From Lachnospiraceae bacterium NK4A144 (GTDB lineage: Bacteria; Bacillota; Clostridia; Lachnospirales; Lachnospiraceae), in contig AUJT01000030.1 of the NCBI GenBank assembly GCA_000424365.1, forward strand, positions 1,139-45,827: DNA of 44,689 nucleotides. The letters run 5' to 3'. The position numbers and the translations under genes were made by a program. Position 1 is the stretch's first letter. Every line of letters begins with the position of its first letter. A model generated the notes under the pieces. That model was not told where the DNA came from, made no database searches, and was given only the letters and a program-made list of their open reading frames with translations. Of this stretch, positions 16,497 through 24,202 are shown piece after piece.

Positions 16497-16523
16497 CTGA
16501 CCGGAGCCTTTGGCTCCGGACAG
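16497..16523 (+). promoter_or_regulatory. Intergenic hairpin between cas13a and the 573-aa gene
   Basis: CTGACCGGAGCC pairs with GGCTCCGGACAG around a TTT loop, with one A-A mismatch in a 12-bp stem. No T-run follows (TTGTATATAAG), so it is unlikely to be a full terminator. It may tune the expression ratio between cas13a and the downstream genes, or act as an RNA processing or stability element. Confidence 0.7.
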
Positions 16524-16543
16524 TTGTATATAAGAGGATATTA

Positions 16544-18265
16544 ATGACTGAAAATGATTTTTGTTGGAAGTCAGTTTTTTCTGTGGAAAGCGAAATCGAA
16601 TATGATGAGTATGCATATGGCAGAAGAGCTGTAGAAGGCGAGAATACATATGATTACATTACTAAGGAAGAAAGACCGGAACTTAATGACGAATATGTAG
16701 CGAGACGTTGCATTTTCGGTAAAAAAGCAGGAAAAATATCCAGGTCGGATTTTAGTAGGATAAGATCTGCGTTGGATCATGCGATGATAAATAATACACA
16801 TACAGCATTTGCCAGATTTATCACTGAAAATCTGACGAGACTCAATCACAAAGAACATTTTCTGAATGTGACACGTGCATATTCTAAACCTGATTCTGAA
16901 AAATTGATACAACCGAGATACTGGCAGTCGCCTGTAGTTCCAAAGGATAAACAAATATATTATAGCAAGAATGCGATTAAAAAATGGTGTGGTTACGAAG
17001 ATGATATTCCGCCTCGTTCTGTGATAGTTCAGATGTGTCTATTGTGGGGGACTGATCATGAAGAGGCAGATCATATCCTTCGCAGTTCAGGATACGCGGC
17101 GCTTAGTCCTGTTGTACTTCGAGATCTTATCTATATGTATTATCTGGATCATCAGGATTTGCAAAAAAATGAGTTGATATGGGAAGTAAAAAAGCAGTTG
17201 GATCACTTCGATTTGACAAATAGAAATTATGATACAAATCCTTTTGATGTAGGGGGCAGCGTAAATGATCATATCTGTGAACTGAGCGAGCATATAGCGA
17301 AGGCTCATTATATTTATGAGAGGGCTAAGGAAGGACCATTGCAAAATGTAATTCGGGATATTTTGGGAGATACACCTGCCCTTTATTCTGAAATGGCATT
17401 TCCTCAGCTAGCATCTATAAACAGGTGTGCTTGCAATTCGCTTTCTTCATATCAAAAAAATATTTTTGATACTGACATAGCTATATATGCAGATGAAAAG
17501 GACACAAGAGGTAAATCAGACCGTATCCTTGTTGAGGGCGCATCTTCGAAATGGTATGAATTGAAGAAACGCGATGCTAATAATGTCAAAATTTCTGAAA
17601 AGCTGAGTATACTCAATACTATTCTTAAATTTAATAGTGTTTTTTGGGAAGAATGTTACCTTGATGGAAATATAAAACAATCGAGCGGAAAGCGATCTGA
17701 GGCAGGAAAAATTCTTTATGGTCGCGACAACGGAAAAGAAAATGTCGGAGTTTCAAAATTGGAATTGGTGCGGTATATGATAGCTGCAGGTCAGGAACAA
17801 AATCTGGGAAATTACCTGGTGAGTTCAGGATTTTGGAGAAAAAATCATATGCTGTCATTTATACAAGGCAATGATATAGCGCTTGATGAGATGGATGAAT
17901 TGGATCTCTTAGACTATATTCTGATATATGCATGGGGATTTAGGGAAAATATCATTAAAAAGAACAGTAATGTGAATTCTTTGGATGAAAAGACTAGAAA
18001 AGTGCAGTTTCCGTTTATAAAGTTACTCATGGCAATTGCAAGAGATATCCAGATACTTATATGTTCAGCACATGAAAAAACAGTCGATGAGTCATCTCGA
18101 AATGCAGCAAAGAAGATAGATATATTGGGAAATTATATTCCTTTTCAGATTCATCTTCAGAGAACTAAAAAAGATGGTGGAAGAGTGGTAATGGATACAT
18201 TGTGTGCTGATTGGATTGCGGATTATGAATGGTACATTGATCTTGAGAAAGGAACACTTGGATGA
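16544..18265 (+). CDS. Cas13a-associated protein A: unknown, with helix-turn-helix-like segments
   Basis: A 573-aa soluble protein with no signal peptide or membrane segment and no known family that I can name. Residues about 153-210 (VIVQMCLLWGTDHEEADHIL, then SSGYAALSPVVLRDLIYMYY) resemble the XRE-like helical domain in which residues such as L..A...L..(A/S)GY..LSP..RD.I..Y recur. A second stretch near residues 400-435 (SKLELVRYMIAAGQEQNLGN, YLVSSGFWRK) repeats the pattern. This suggests DNA, RNA or protein binding. The start has AGAGG 6 bases upstream. It is 81 bases after cas13a across a hairpin and overlaps gene B by ATGA, so B is coupled to it. Function unknown; a regulator or adaptor for B and C is inference. 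Confidence 0.7.
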   Translation: MTENDFCWKSVFSVESEIEYDEYAYGRRAVEGENTYDYITKEERPELNDEYVARRCIFGKKAGKISRSDFSRIRSALDHAMINNTHTAFARFITENLTRLNHKEHFLNVTRAYSKPDSEKLIQPRYWQSPVVPKDKQIYYSKNAIKKWCGYEDDIPPRSVIVQMCLLWGTDHEEADHILRSSGYAALSPVVLRDLIYMYYLDHQDLQKNELIWEVKKQLDHFDLTNRNYDTNPFDVGGSVNDHICELSEHIAKAHYIYERAKEGPLQNVIRDILGDTPALYSEMAFPQLASINRCACNSLSSYQKNIFDTDIAIYADEKDTRGKSDRILVEGASSKWYELKKRDANNVKISEKLSILNTILKFNSVFWEECYLDGNIKQSSGKRSEAGKILYGRDNGKENVGVSKLELVRYMIAAGQEQNLGNYLVSSGFWRKNHMLSFIQGNDIALDEMDELDLLDYILIYAWGFRENIIKKNSNVNSLDEKTRKVQFPFIKLLMAIARDIQILICSAHEKTVDESSRNAAKKIDILGNYIPFQIHLQRTKKDGGRVVMDTLCADWIADYEWYIDLEKGTLG

Positions 18266-20244
18266 GCAGTGATGAAAGGATATTTAAAAAATTTTTGGAA
18301 AAAGGATCGATTTCTGAGCAGAAAAAGATGCTTTTAGAAGAAAAGAAATGTTCGGATAAACTAACTGCACTGCTTGGGAATTACTGCATACCGATAGACA
18401 ATATTTCAGAGTCAGACGGAAAAATATATGCGGTCTATAAGCTTCCAAAAAATGTTAAACCTTTGTCCGAAATCATTAATGATGTATCCTTTTCTGATTG
18501 TACGATGAGAGTACGTTTGCTTCTCATAAAGAGAATTCTGGAACTCGTGTGTGCTTTTCACGAAAAAAAATGGTATTGTCTCAGTATTTCACCGGGAATG
18601 CTCATGGTTGAAGATTTTGATATACCGATGGGAAATGTCGGAAAAGTATTGATATATGATTTCAGAAATCCTGTTCCGTTCGAGTCAGTAAATGAAAGAC
18701 ATAATTTTAACGTTTCAAATAAATACACTTCACCGGAGCTGCTCATCCATTCAAGATATGACGAGTCGAAATCTGTGAGTGAAAAATCAGATTTGTATTC
18801 TGTTGCAAAAATTGCGGAAACAATAATAGGAGATTTTAACAGTATTATTGCAAATGGAAATTTGATACTACTTGCAATGCTTAGAGTTTTTATCAGTACA
18901 GGGAAAAGTCCGGAACCTGAGTATCGGTTTGAATCGTCGGAAAATATGCTTTCAGTATTTGAAAATTTGATCAAAGAAAATTGTTTTTTTGAAAAAAACG
19001 ATTATACATCTATGTTTCATCAGGCGTATGACAATTTTTTTGAATGGCAGGAATGTTTGATATCACCGGATCACTTGGATAAAAATATGTTCGAGGCAGC
19101 TTTATCAAATCTTGAGGATCAGCTGCTTAGGGTTGATATTGATAAGTATAGAGCAGAGTACTTCTATAAGCTTCTCCGAGAGTTGTCTAATAAATATAAA
19201 AATACAATTACTGATGAACAAAAGGTAAGGTTGGCAATACTTGGAATCAGAGCGAAAAATAATCTGGGAAAAAGTTTTGATGCATTGGAAATATATGAGT
19301 CAGTACGTGATTTAGAAACTATGTTGGAGGAGATGGCAGAGCTTAGTCCTGTCATTGCTTCGACATATATGGATTGCTACCGATATGCAGATGCGCAGAA
19401 AGTGGCGGAAGAAAACATTATCAGGCTTCATAATAGTAATATTCGTATGGAGAAAAAAAGAATACTGCTTGGAAGGTCATATAGTTCAAAAGGGTGCAGC
19501 ATGGGGTTTCAGCATATTCTTGGTGCGGATGAGTCATTTGAACAGGCTTTATATTTCTTTAACGAAAAGGACAATTTTTGGAAAGAAATATTTGAGAGCA
19601 GAAATTTAGAGGACAGCGATAGACTTATAAAGTCTTTACGAAGCAATACGCATATTACGCTGTTTCATTACATGCAATATGCATGTGAAACAAGGAGAAA
19701 GGAATTATATGGAGCACTTTCAGACAAATATTTTATAGGTAAAGAATGGACAGAAAGACTCAAAGCATATATAAGCAACAAGGATATATGGAAAAACTAT
19801 TATGAGATATATATTCTGCTAAAGGGTATTTATTGCTTCTATCCAGAAGTCATGTGTTCGTCTGCGTTTTATGATGAAATCCAAAAAATGTACGATCTTG
19901 AATTTGAAAAGGAAAAAATGTTTTACCCATTGAGTCTGATAGAACTGTATCTTGCTCTGATAGAGATAAAAGTTAATGGGAGTCTGACGGAGAATGCCGA
20001 GAAGTTGTTTAAACAGGCATTGACACATGACAATGAAGTCAAAAAAGGAAATATGAATATTCAGACCGCCATTTGGTATCGAATATATGCACTGTATAAC
20101 GATGTAAAAGATGAAACTGATAAGAATAAAAGGCTTTTAAAACGGCTTATGATTCTTTGCCGACGATTTGGTTGGGCGGATATGTATAGTGCTTTGGAGA
20201 AGGATGGGAAGTTAATTGATTTTTTGAGATTTGAGGTATGTTAA
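18262..20244 (+). CDS. Cas13a-associated protein B: pseudokinase-like domain fused to TPR-like helical region
   Basis: A 660-aa protein. Residues about 35-190 follow the protein-kinase fold from hinge to C-lobe: KIYAVYKLPKNVKPLSEII (hinge), H100 then CLSISPGML at 106-114 where HRD-x-K-P-x-N would be, D133-F134 at the DFG position, YTSPELL at 155-161 (APE), and SEKSDLYSVAKI (helix F). The catalytic Asp is Ser, the loop Asn is Met, and the N-lobe Lys strand is not recognisable, so it is probably an inactive pseudokinase or scaffold. Residues about 250-660 are helical pairs like tetratricopeptide repeats. Its ATG overlaps the gene A stop, and gene C starts at the next base after its own stop. 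A signalling or partner-binding role is inference. Confidence 0.7.
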   Translation: MSSDERIFKKFLEKGSISEQKKMLLEEKKCSDKLTALLGNYCIPIDNISESDGKIYAVYKLPKNVKPLSEIINDVSFSDCTMRVRLLLIKRILELVCAFHEKKWYCLSISPGMLMVEDFDIPMGNVGKVLIYDFRNPVPFESVNERHNFNVSNKYTSPELLIHSRYDESKSVSEKSDLYSVAKIAETIIGDFNSIIANGNLILLAMLRVFISTGKSPEPEYRFESSENMLSVFENLIKENCFFEKNDYTSMFHQAYDNFFEWQECLISPDHLDKNMFEAALSNLEDQLLRVDIDKYRAEYFYKLLRELSNKYKNTITDEQKVRLAILGIRAKNNLGKSFDALEIYESVRDLETMLEEMAELSPVIASTYMDCYRYADAQKVAEENIIRLHNSNIRMEKKRILLGRSYSSKGCSMGFQHILGADESFEQALYFFNEKDNFWKEIFESRNLEDSDRLIKSLRSNTHITLFHYMQYACETRRKELYGALSDKYFIGKEWTERLKAYISNKDIWKNYYEIYILLKGIYCFYPEVMCSSAFYDEIQKMYDLEFEKEKMFYPLSLIELYLALIEIKVNGSLTENAEKLFKQALTHDNEVKKGNMNIQTAIWYRIYALYNDVKDETDKNKRLLKRLMILCRRFGWADMYSALEKDGKLIDFLRFEVC

Positions 20245-22422
20245 ATGATAACACTTGCATTAGATGAAAATGGCAAATTTGAAGATGCTTTTTCTAAAAA
20301 AAATGAAAAACCGATAATGATTGCGGGGATAATCTATGATGACAAGGGGAAAGAGTATGATGCTGAGAATGAACGCTACAGGATATCCAGTTATCTGCGA
20401 GCAGTATGTGACAGTTTGGGTGCGAAATACCCTCAGGATCTACATTCAAATAGTAATGGAAATAAGGCGACTGTTGGGAAAGTAAAATGTAAAATTGGTG
20501 AAACACTAAAGGAATTCTTGAGAGAAGGAACCTATGAAAAAAAGGAATTGCCGACAAAGAACGGTTATTTAAATAAGAGATCTGGAAAATATGTAATGTT
20601 TGCAGAACTCAGGAGTAGTCAGGGAGTTAAAAAGCGTGTTAGTGGTTGGAATGACAATGATCTGACTCAGGATGAAAAGGTCAGCAATCTGTACCTTCAT
20701 ATGGCAGAAAATGCCGTTGTCAGAATGCTCTTCCATAATCCTATATATGAAGATGTAACAGATGTAAATCTCTATTTTCCCACGCGAAAAGTTGTTCTGA
20801 AAGATAGAGATAGAGAATACGATAAACAAGATTTCAAAATATATGGTGATAAGGACAAGTGCGAAGCAGAAAGCGGGAGATTGGTGCATTATGATATCGT
20901 GTCATCGGATTTTTACCGTACGATAATGGAGAACGAATGTACAAGAATTAATAAAAAGCAATTAAATGTTCATTATATGAACACAAGCCCAATTTCGTAC
21001 TGGGAGAAAAATGAAAAATATAATACATTTTTATATTTGGCTGACATAGTTTGTTCTATGCTGGATTATTACAAAAAGGGTTCGAGTCCGGCAGAGTGGA
21101 TGGATTCTTTTGCCGAATGGGGAAACAAATATTTTGGTGATGATCAGATAATCTTATTTGGGTATGATGATATAGATGACAAATACATGGAGGCTGTAGA
21201 TGCAGTAGGACAGGGAGAGTATTTTCATGCGCTGGATATTATATATGATGCGGAATGTAGTGGAAGTGAATTTGAGAAGCACTACAAAGATTATTGGTTT
21301 CCAAAGCTTATAAAAAAGATACGAATAACAGCAACTGTGGATAATTTATGCAGATCGATCTCAGATCTGGAGAGTTTTACATATCGAAGTAATCTTGATC
21401 AGCAGAAACTTTTGTGGATTTTTGAGGAAATCAAAGCTATCGTCGATAAGGGAGATTTTGGAAAGAAATATCATACAGATCAGGTTATGTTTGATATGTG
21501 TAATGCCGGTATTGCTGTGTACAATCATATCGGAGATTTTGGGACTGCAAAGGAATACTATGATGAGTGCATGAAACACACTGGGGATGTGGATCTGGTA
21601 AAGATACTTCGTGCATCAAATAAAATGGTGGTCTTTCTTGACGATGCTTTTAGGTATGGTGACGCGACAGAACGTGCCAGGAAGAATGTTGAATACCAAA
21701 AAGCTTTGCACGATATAAAGAGTGAGATTTGTCCGGAAAAGAAAGATGAAGACTTGAACTATGCCATATCGCTCAGTCAATTTGGACAGGCGCTTGCGTG
21801 TGAAAAAAATTCTGATGCAGAGAGTGTTTTCCTAGAGTCGTTGCGGCATATGAGGAAAGGGACTGCCAATTATCAGATTACTCTTTCATATTTACTCCAT
21901 TTTTATCTGGATATGGGAATGACAGATTCTTATCGAGAAAAAACAAAGGACTATTTTGGAAGTGAAAAACCAAAGGAACAGCTGAAAGAATTGCTGAAGT
22001 TATCGGGAAAGGATGATAGTATAGTTACTTTCAAATTTGCAATGTATGTCTATTTACGTGCACTTTGGGTATTACAGGAACCGCTTACTGATTTTATCAG
22101 AACAAGATTAGAGGACATACGTGAGACTCTTGTAAAGAAGAAAATGAGTGAACATATGGTTGGACATCCGTGGGAGTTGATTTATAAATATCTGGCATTT
22201 CTTTTTTATCGTGATGGAAATTGTGAAGCTGCTGAAAAATATATTCATAAAAGTGAAGAGTGCTTGGAAACACAAGGACTGACTATAGATGCGATTATTC
22301 ATAATGGTAAGTATGAATATGCAGAATTGTCAGGTGACGAGGAGATGATGGCAAGAGAGAAAGCGTACTTTGATGAAAAAGGGATAGATAGAAAAAATGT
22401 TTGTACTTTTATGTATCATTGA
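20245..22422 (+). CDS. Cas13a-associated protein C: DUF3800/RNase H-like N-terminus fused to helical (TPR-like) repeats
   Basis: A 725-aa protein. The N-terminus, ITLALDENGKFED, then KPIMIAGIIYDDKG, matches the start of DUF3800 proteins (strand, D-E-S/N-G, then a G-x-I/V-I/V strand), an RNase H-like fold thought to be nucleolytic. D7 and E8 are candidate metal ligands. YPQDLHSNS and the late YLADIVCSMLDYY (about residues 270-285) fit the family's inner His and terminal Asp helix. Residues about 300-725 form helical pairs resembling tetratricopeptide repeats. Its ATG directly follows the gene B stop codon, and a strong terminator ends the operon. Nuclease activity is inferred. The match is by pattern only; another RNase H-like family is possible. 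Confidence 0.65.
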   Translation: MITLALDENGKFEDAFSKKNEKPIMIAGIIYDDKGKEYDAENERYRISSYLRAVCDSLGAKYPQDLHSNSNGNKATVGKVKCKIGETLKEFLREGTYEKKELPTKNGYLNKRSGKYVMFAELRSSQGVKKRVSGWNDNDLTQDEKVSNLYLHMAENAVVRMLFHNPIYEDVTDVNLYFPTRKVVLKDRDREYDKQDFKIYGDKDKCEAESGRLVHYDIVSSDFYRTIMENECTRINKKQLNVHYMNTSPISYWEKNEKYNTFLYLADIVCSMLDYYKKGSSPAEWMDSFAEWGNKYFGDDQIILFGYDDIDDKYMEAVDAVGQGEYFHALDIIYDAECSGSEFEKHYKDYWFPKLIKKIRITATVDNLCRSISDLESFTYRSNLDQQKLLWIFEEIKAIVDKGDFGKKYHTDQVMFDMCNAGIAVYNHIGDFGTAKEYYDECMKHTGDVDLVKILRASNKMVVFLDDAFRYGDATERARKNVEYQKALHDIKSEICPEKKDEDLNYAISLSQFGQALACEKNSDAESVFLESLRHMRKGTANYQITLSYLLHFYLDMGMTDSYREKTKDYFGSEKPKEQLKELLKLSGKDDSIVTFKFAMYVYLRALWVLQEPLTDFIRTRLEDIRETLVKKKMSEHMVGHPWELIYKYLAFLFYRDGNCEAAEKYIHKSEECLETQGLTIDAIIHNGKYEYAELSGDEEMMAREKAYFDEKGIDRKNVCTFMYH

Positions 22423-22447
22423 TGTTTAATAAGATTTGACCGAGGAG

Positions 22448-22491
22448 TGACAGGTAATCGCCGGTATATCTGGTATTACCTGTCATTTTTT
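22448..22491 (+). terminator. Terminator of the cas13a-A-B-C transcription unit
   Basis: TGACAGGTAAT (22448-22458) pairs perfectly with ATTACCTGTCA (22475-22485), followed by six T. It lies 25 bases after the gene C stop. No other terminator occurs from cas13a to here, supporting one transcription unit. Confidence 0.92.
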
Positions 22492-22503
22492 GATGAAATA
22501 AGC

Positions 22504-22544
22504 TACTTTTTGCCTAAAAAACGAAACTGTTGGTGTTTTATGAT
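22504..22544 (+). promoter_or_regulatory. Promoter region of the zinc-ribbon gene with conserved TACTTTTTGCC box
   Basis: TACTTTTTGCCTAAAA at 22504-22519 and TATGAT at 22539-22544, 35 bases from box start to -10 start. This is the third copy of the layout found before cas1 and cas13a. Transcription would begin near 22551, which rules out the longer TTG-started frame from 22530. Confidence 0.6.
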
Positions 22545-22586
22545 GATTGTGTCAACAAAAGAGAGCAAAAGAAGAGGAGAAAAGTA

Positions 22587-23399
22587 ATGTCAATGATTTC
22601 ATGTCCGAATTGTGGTGGAGAGATATCTGAAAGGTCAAAGAAATGTGTTCATTGTGGATATGTGTTAGTCGAAGAAGCTAAAGTAGTGTGCACAGAATGT
22701 GGAACTGAGGTAGAGAGTGGCGCTGCTGTATGTCCGAAGTGCGGCTGTCCTGTAAATGATAGTGAGACGCCTCAGAAAGTTGAAGTGACTAGGGTAAATG
22801 TATCTTCCGTAATCAGCAAAAAAGTCGTTGTAAGCATACTGATCGCAGTGATTACAATTGCAGGTTTTTTCTATGGAGTGAAGTATTCGCAGGAAAAGAA
22901 AGCAATTGAAGAGTCAGTAAAGCAGAAGGAAGACTATCAAAGTACGCTAGAGCTTGCTTCGCTAATGATGCTTCAAGGAGCTTCGGATGCAGAAACTTGT
23001 GGGAATTTGGTTAGGAAAGTGTGGAGCAACTGCATTTATAAGGAGAGGGATGAAGAAACCGACAAGTATACGTGTGATAGCAGGGGTGCAGGATGGTTTT
23101 ATGATGATTTTAATGATGCATTAATGGCTCTTTACAGTGACAGCAGTTTTGGCAAGAAGATAAATGAAATCAAAAACGGTCAGGAAACCGTTGCGGCGAT
23201 GATGAAAGATCTGAAAAATCCGCCGGATGAGATGGCAGATGCCTATGAGGATATTCAAAATTTTTATGTGTCCTATCTAACGCTGACAGAAATGGTTGTG
23301 AATCCAACTGGAAGTTTGAGTTCTTTTTCATCTGATTTTTCCGATGCGGATACGGAGGTGTCCAATGCCTATAGCCGGATGAAGTTGTATTTAGATTAA
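22587..23399 (+). CDS. Double zinc-ribbon, single-transmembrane protein inside the CRISPR island
   Basis: A 270-aa protein. Two four-Cys zinc ribbons lie at the N-terminus: C-P-N-C with C-x-x-C-G-Y, and C-T-E-C with C-P-K-C-G. A linker and one transmembrane helix (VVVSILIAVITIAGFFYGV, about residues 75-95) follow, then an outside or inside helical domain of about 170 residues with no recognised family. Such zinc-ribbon plus membrane proteins are common in Clostridia and mostly unassigned. ATG at 22587 has AGGAG 7 bases upstream. It carries the same promoter box as cas1 and cas13a and lies between gene C and array 2, suggesting membership in the island regulon. A membrane-linked accessory role, by analogy to Csx27/Csx28 of type VI-B, is speculative. 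Confidence 0.75.
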   Translation: MSMISCPNCGGEISERSKKCVHCGYVLVEEAKVVCTECGTEVESGAAVCPKCGCPVNDSETPQKVEVTRVNVSSVISKKVVVSILIAVITIAGFFYGVKYSQEKKAIEESVKQKEDYQSTLELASLMMLQGASDAETCGNLVRKVWSNCIYKERDEETDKYTCDSRGAGWFYDDFNDALMALYSDSSFGKKINEIKNGQETVAAMMKDLKNPPDEMADAYEDIQNFYVSYLTLTEMVVNPTGSLSSFSSDFSDADTEVSNAYSRMKLYLD

Positions 23400-23428
23400 A
23401 CTATTGAGGAAAAAATGGAGGTGCTTTA

Positions 23429-23623
23429 ATGCGGGGGAGAAACTGTGGAGGGTCATCAGGCGACGGACTGCTGGTACTTCTCGTACTGCTTGTCCTTTTT
23501 TATAAAATCATGCCATTCATAGGTTTATGGATTTTAATTTTTGGTGATGCTGAACGTAAAGATCTGGGTATGGGTATGATTATTGTCGGGATAGTTCTAT
23601 ATGTATTATTAGAGGTTTTTTAA
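23429..23623 (+). CDS. Small membrane protein (64 aa)
   Basis: A 64-aa protein with a short Gly/Arg-rich N-terminus (MRGRNCGGSSGDG) and two hydrophobic stretches, LLVLLVLLVLFYKIMPFIG and GMGMIIVGIVLYVLLEVF, joined by a polar turn (DAERKD). GGAGGT stands 6 bases before the ATG, a near-ideal SD. It begins 29 bases after the zinc-ribbon gene, so the two probably form one transcript, and ends just before the array 2 leader. No family was recognised. Two-helix small proteins can be membrane toxins or partners of larger membrane proteins; nothing here decides between them. Confidence 0.7.
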   Translation: MRGRNCGGSSGDGLLVLLVLLVLFYKIMPFIGLWILIFGDAERKDLGMGMIIVGIVLYVLLEVF

Positions 23624-23793
23624 TGTGAGTTTCTGTGGTAAACTATAAAAGTACAAGCTTTTGCGCCGCACCGCATAAATAGCGGATTTATGACCATTAT
23701 TTGGTGAAAAAAATGGTGTACACCTGTGTTTTTTTGTTTTGCGCCGCAAAATGCGCCACGGAACCGCATGCAGAGCACCCTGCAAGAGACAGG
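23624..23793 (+). promoter_or_regulatory. Leader of CRISPR array 2
   Basis: Same architecture as the array 1 leader: GTGAGT..TCTGTGGTA, GCGCCGCA at 23663-23670, a second GCGCCGCA at 23741-23748 followed by AAATGC, then GAGCACCCTG and GACAGG just before the first repeat. The two GCGCCGCA boxes are 78 bases apart here and 77 in array 1. The sequence between boxes has diverged, so the boxes are probably functional. Confidence 0.8.
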
Positions 23794-24031
23794 GTTATGA
23801 AAACAGCCCGACATAGAGGGCAATAGACAAGTTCTACCTGTTTGTCAGATGTAAACTTTGCATCGTTATGAAAACAGCCCGACATAGAGGGTAATAGACC
23901 TTTTTGAGCGGAGTTTTTCCGCGTCAGATGCACGGGGTTATGAAAACAGCCCGACATAGAGGGCAATAGACATAAAGACCAAAAACAGGTCATCTGCATA
24001 CTGTGTTATGAAAACAGCCCGATATAGAGGG
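23794..24031 (+). CRISPR. CRISPR array 2, type VI-A, 4 repeats and 3 spacers
   Basis: Repeats start at 23794, 23865, 23937 and 24005. The repeat reads GTTATGAAAACAGCCC, then GACATAGA, then GGGCAATAGAC. It differs from array 1 at positions 4, 8 and 11 only, leaving the stem-loop and 3' end unchanged. The second repeat has one change (GGGTAATAGAC), and the last (24005-24031) has one loop change and loses its final bases. Spacers are 36, 37 and 33 bases. The leader lies on the left, so transcription is plus, as in array 1. No cas genes follow; the array presumably uses the same Cas13a. Confidence 0.97.
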
Positions 24032-24151
24032 TGTGAGAGATATAGTTCTCGTCACAGTGCAGAAAATGACCTATTATGTGCCGAAAAACAAAATGAAAAA
24101 AGAATGGAAAGGCGTATTTAATGAAATGCTGATCTGTTGATTTGAATTAAC
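24032..24151. other. Non-coding tail of array 2
   Basis: About 120 bases between the degenerate last repeat and the terminator at 24152. I see no gene, further repeat or clear promoter in it. Confidence 0.5.
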
Positions 24152-24202
24152 AAAAAAAGGTCGCCCCACGGATGACAAAAACATCCGGGGGCGACCCTTT
24201 TT
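24152..24202. terminator. Bidirectional terminator; right copy of the island-flanking repeat
   Basis: A-tract, GGTCGCCCC, CGGATG pairing with CATCCG, GGGGCGACC, then five T, followed by GTTCAGATTT at 24206-24215. It can end array 2 transcription on the plus strand and the PPC-protein gene on the minus strand. It is homologous to the hairpin at 9999-10049 in the same orientation. Confidence 0.85.

Noticed and set aside
23620-23999. Minus-strand reading frames of 67 and 100 aa across array 2
   Set aside because: Same artefact of the repeats of array 2.
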